Shown here: piece by piece, positions 61,457 to 64,000 of the stretch
Layout of the letters: each line of letters begins with the position of its first letter
Position numbering within the stretch: the stretch's first letter is position 1
Source of the DNA: Palsa-504 sp050011155
GTDB lineage: Bacteria > Actinomycetota > Actinomycetes > Streptosporangiales > Streptosporangiaceae
DNA: 64,000 nucleotides
Assembly (NCBI GenBank): GCA_050011155.1
Contig: JBEKJP010000003.1
Coordinates: 1-64,000, forward strand
Direction of reading: 5' to 3'
Notes under the pieces: generated by a model
What the model was told of the DNA's origin: nothing
The model's input: the letters and a program-made list of their open reading frames with translations, nothing else
The model's database searches: none
Made by a program: the position numbers and the translations under genes

Positions 61457-61506
61457 ACACTACCGCGCCGGGCCGGTCAGGAAAGCGACACCGCTAAGGT
61501 GGCCCC
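61457..61506. promoter_or_regulatory. Divergent leaderless promoter region for the dehydrogenase and bioB
   Basis: On the minus strand TAGTGT (61457-61462) lies seven bases before the dehydrogenase ATG. On the plus strand TAAGGT (61495-61500) lies six bases before the bioB ATG. Neither start has a ribosome-binding site. The two promoters share 57 bp. Confidence 0.5.
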
Positions 61507-62577
61507 ATGACCTGGCTGGACACGCTGACCGCCAAAGCCCTGGCCCGGGAACGGCCCACCCGCGCCGAGGCCCTCGCTGTTCTAAACAGCAGCGACGACG
61601 AGCTGATGGACGTGGTGGCCGCGGCCTTCAAGGTCCGGCTGCGCTACTTCGGCCGCCGAGTCAAGCTGAACTACCTGGTCAACATCAAGAGCGGGCTGTG
61701 CCCGGAGGACTGCTCGTACTGCTCGCAGCGGCTCGGGTCGTCCGCCGACGTGCTCAAGTACACCTGGCTCAAGCCGGACGAGGTCATCAGCAACGCCGAG
61801 GCCGGCGTGCGGGCGGGCGCCAAGCGGGTCTGCCTGGTCGCCAGCGGCCGCGGCCCGAGCAACGCCGACATCACGCGCGTCTCAACCGCCATCACGCAGT
61901 TCAAAGACCAGCACCCCGACGTCGAGGTGTGCGCCTGCCTGGGCCTGCTCTCCGACGGTCAGGCCGAGAAGCTGCACCAGGCCGGGACCACCGCCTACAA
62001 CCACAACCTCAACACCGCCGAGGGCAACTACCAGGACATCTGCACGACCCACGACTACGCCGACCGGGCCGGCACCGTGACCAAGGCCAAGGAAGCGGGC
62101 CTGTCCCCGTGCTCGGGCCTGATCGCCGGGATGGGCGAGACCGACGAGGAACTGGTCGACGTGGTGTTCGCGCTCAGGGAACTCGATCCCGACTCGGTGC
62201 CCGTCAACTTCCTGATCCCGTTCGAGGGCACCCCGCTGGGCGGCCAGTGGAGCCTGACCCCGCAGCGCTGCCTGCGCATCCTGGCCCTGGTCCGGTTCGC
62301 CTGCCCGGACGCCGAGGTCAGGCTGGCCGGCGGGCGCGAGATCCACCTGCGCAGCCTGCAGCCGCTGGCGCTGCACGTCGTCAACTCGATCTTCCTCGGC
62401 GACTACCTGACCAGCGAGGGCCAGCCCGGCGCGCGCGACCTGGAGATGATCGCCGACGCCGGGTTCACGGTCGAGGGCGCGGACGAGCGCACCCTGCCGG
62501 AGCACCGACCCGAATACCGCGACCTGGTCAAGGTACGCCGCCGCGGCCCCGGCACCGCGCTCCCCGCGAATGCCTGA
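61507..62577 (+). CDS. bioB: Biotin synthase
   Basis: The 356-residue radical SAM enzyme has the cluster motif CPEDCSYC and the biotin synthase stretches NYLVNIKSG, YNHNLNTAEGNY, CSGLIAGMGET and GGREIHLRSLQPLAL. It inserts sulfur into dethiobiotin. The ATG follows a leaderless -10. Its 3' end overlaps the acetyltransferase remnant by eight bases. No other bio gene is present in the window. Confidence 0.95.
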   Translation: MTWLDTLTAKALARERPTRAEALAVLNSSDDELMDVVAAAFKVRLRYFGRRVKLNYLVNIKSGLCPEDCSYCSQRLGSSADVLKYTWLKPDEVISNAEAGVRAGAKRVCLVASGRGPSNADITRVSTAITQFKDQHPDVEVCACLGLLSDGQAEKLHQAGTTAYNHNLNTAEGNYQDICTTHDYADRAGTVTKAKEAGLSPCSGLIAGMGETDEELVDVVFALRELDPDSVPVNFLIPFEGTPLGGQWSLTPQRCLRILALVRFACPDAEVRLAGGREIHLRSLQPLALHVVNSIFLGDYLTSEGQPGARDLEMIADAGFTVEGADERTLPEHRPEYRDLVKVRRRGPGTALPANA

Positions 62578-63282
62578 TGCACAGGTAGAGGCGCTCGAAC
62601 GCGCCGCCGCCCGGCACTGGCAGGCCCCCGGCACCGAGCCGCTGGGGGAGTGGCGGCTCCGCGCCGCGGCCGGCTTCACCGGCCGGGCCGACTCGGTCCT
62701 GCCGCTCGGCGACCCCGGCTGCCCGCTGCCCGAGGCGGTCACCGCCGTGGCGCAGTGGTACCGCCGCCGGGGCCTGCGCCCCATGATCGTCCTGCCCCAA
62801 GGTGCCGGTCCCGCTCACCTGGAAGATCATTTGACCGAACGGCGCTGGCTGCCACGCCCCGCCCCCGCCTACGTGATGCTCGCTGAAGTAAAAGACCTGC
62901 CCGCGAGCCATGCGGACGTCGAATTCGCCCCCGAACCCGACGAAGCCTTCCTCGGCCTGTATCGCTACCGCGGCCAGGACCTGCCGCTCTGCTAGCCCCG
63001 CTCGCCTCCGGGCGCCCTTGAGCCGGTTCCTTCCCTCGTCGCTCGTCGCAGGCTCCTCGCTCCTCAGTCCAGTCGCCGGCGGCGCCCTTTGGCTCGCGGG
63101 CAATCGGCCAGATCCCCTCGAACCCCGCCCACCTCACCACTCTGCCAACGACCAGGCACCTCAGTAGCCTCTGGCAGCGCATCCTGCTCCAGGTCGAGAC
63201 GACGAACAACCCGGCCCGCGCGCTCTACTTCCGGTGTGGCTTCACCGACTCGCACCGTTACCACTACATGATGGCTCCGTGA
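62570..63282 (+). pseudogene. GNAT acetyltransferase gene interrupted by a dispersed repeat
   Basis: Residues 1 to about 139 from ATG 62570 match the start of a GNAT protein of the bioB neighbourhood (LPLGDPGCPLPEAVTAVAQWYRRRGLRPMIVLP, LERRWLPRPAP-type). The reading then enters a repeat and stops at 62993-62995. In another frame, 63181-63282 gives ILLQVETTNNPARALYFRC and GFTDSHRYHYMMAP, the family's C-terminal end. The acetyl-CoA binding centre is lost. The repeat (62989-63100) sits at the break. Confidence 0.75.
62989..63100. repeat. Dispersed ~110-bp repeat, copy B, inside the acetyltransferase remnant
   Basis: It shares several identical blocks with 30711-30814, same orientation, differing by short indels in the middle. 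Here it interrupts the GNAT coding sequence and introduces the stop codon. Confidence 0.85.
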
Positions 63283-63330
63283 GGCGACACGCCCCAGCCG
63301 CGCGTCCCCCGATCAGGACTGGGTTTTCGC

Positions 63331-63342
63331 TACCGTGGTGGG
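63331..63342 (+). promoter_or_regulatory. Leaderless -10 element of ftsK
   Basis: TACCGT (63331-63336) lies six bases before the GTG at 63343. No ribosome-binding site is seen. Confidence 0.45.
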
Positions 63343-64000
63343 GTGGCGATCCGTGCCCGTAACGGCTCGACCCGCTCGCGCGGCGGGCTGGATGAGGCTG
63401 CCCAGGACGCTATCAACGTGACGTCAGCGCGTCCTGCCGCGACGAAGCCTTCTCCCCGTCAGAGCTCAAGCGGTAAGCCGCGCGCAACGCAGACCCGTTC
63501 GGGACAAAAGAGCCCGGCACCGAAGAAAAAGAGCAGCAAGGGTACGGGCCGCAAGCCGGCTACGGCGAGGGGCCGCACCCGCAAGGGCAGCACAGGGAAG
63601 GGCGGGGGAGCCAAAGGGCGGTCGTCCGCTCCGCCGCCGGATCCCGTCGTCATCCTGATCGGGTGGGTCGGGAAAGCGATCGGGGCCGCCTGGACGGCGG
63701 TGGCCGGCTCCGTCGGGTTCGCGGCCCGGGGCGTTGGCCGCGGCGCGCGTGACCTGGACCCGCACCACCGCCGGGACGGGCTGGGGCTGCTGACCCTCGG
63801 CGTGGCCATCGTGCTCGGGGCCGCGCTGTGGGGCCGGATGGATAACGTGGTGGGGCGGGCCATCCACGCCGTGGCGGTCGACGCGTTCGGCTCGCTGTCC
63901 TGGATCTTCCCGGTGCTGGCGCTACTGCTGGCCTGGCGGTTCCTGCGGCACCCGGACCGCAACTCCGAGACGGTGCGGGCCGCCATCGGCTGGACGGCGC
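63343..64000 (+). CDS. ftsK: DNA translocase FtsK, N-terminal part (3' end outside window)
   Basis: The frame is open from GTG 63343 to the window edge (219 codons). Residues 1 to about 98 are basic and disordered (KSPAPKKKSSKGTG, GRTRKGSTGKGGGAKG). Membrane segments then begin (VVILIGWVGKAIGAAWTAV, LGLLTLGVAIVLGAALWG, SLSWIFPVLALLLAWRFL), with a HRRDGLGLLTLGVAIVLG-type block typical of actinobacterial FtsK. The motor domain lies beyond the window. FtsK pumps chromosome DNA at the division septum. The position a few kb after dapA-rnj agrees with other actinobacteria. Confidence 0.88.
   Translation, partial: MAIRARNGSTRSRGGLDEAAQDAINVTSARPAATKPSPRQSSSGKPRATQTRSGQKSPAPKKKSSKGTGRKPATARGRTRKGSTGKGGGAKGRSSAPPPDPVVILIGWVGKAIGAAWTAVAGSVGFAARGVGRGARDLDPHHRRDGLGLLTLGVAIVLGAALWGRMDNVVGRAIHAVAVDAFGSLSWIFPVLALLLAWRFLRHPDRNSETVRAAIGWTA

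Overview
The window is very GC-rich DNA with overlapping start/stop codons, many GTG starts and few intergenic gaps. Its gene content (LytR-CpsA-Psr protein, DUF1707 protein, EttA, RNase J beside DapA, group II truncated haemoglobin, FtsK with a long basic N-terminus) points to an actinobacterium of the filamentous/Streptosporangiales-Frankiales type. I cannot name a genus. No rRNA, tRNA, CRISPR array or cobalamin riboswitch was seen.

Region 1 (2-10025, +) is a nine-gene corrin-ring operon in which almost every gene overlaps the next by 4-7 bases. It encodes a VWA-type chelatase subunit (cut by the window edge), CobO, CobB, a CobI-CobM fusion, CobL, a CbiG-CobJ fusion, CobH, a CbiX(L) cobaltochelatase with an MXCXXC motif and His-rich tail, and a precorrin-2 dehydrogenase/SUMT fusion. 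It mixes early-cobalt (CbiX, CbiG) and late-cobalt (VWA subunit) components. A probable terminator follows, then two coupled dynamin-like GTPases (10142-14391).

Region 2 (14339-25825) holds a DUF1707 membrane protein, nuclease-gene debris (HNH and Mrr-like remnants), an AraC regulator with a quinone oxidoreductase, an O-methyltransferase, an HtrA-type protease, a histidine-utilisation operon (HutU, M20 amidohydrolase, HutF), an aldo/keto reductase, a repeat-rich gap, and a paralogous SSB gene preceded by two DnaA-box-like sites.

Region 3 (26027-42515) contains a membrane diguanylate cyclase, EttA, DinB-like, glyoxalase-like and truncated haemoglobin genes, MscS, a cluster of palindromic repeats, a methyltransferase/AraC pair, prolyl oligopeptidase, an HNH nuclease, an ArsR-MFS operon with a clear operator over a leaderless promoter, an LCP cell-wall enzyme and a thioesterase-like protein.

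Region 4 (42579-51613, -) is a sugar-uptake locus: two lipoprotein solute-binding proteins, MalF/MalG-type permeases, an MsmK/UgpC-type ATPase and an intact GH13 glucosidase. The glucosidase is flanked by fragments of a second GH13 gene and by a decayed large serine recombinase, so the end of the locus is a rearrangement scar.

Region 5 (51890-64000) has a PadR-ABC-FtsX export module, dapA-rnj, a repeat-rich gap, an AraC regulator with a Gly-Ser repeat linker, a shortened TIGR03086-like gene, a D-2-hydroxyacid dehydrogenase divergent from bioB, an acetyltransferase gene interrupted by a dispersed ~110-bp repeat, and the 5' part of ftsK.

Two themes recur. First, the window carries several families of palindromic or tandem repeats, some inserted inside genes. 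Second, many start codons lie 6-7 bases after a TANNNT-type -10 hexamer, which suggests leaderless transcripts.
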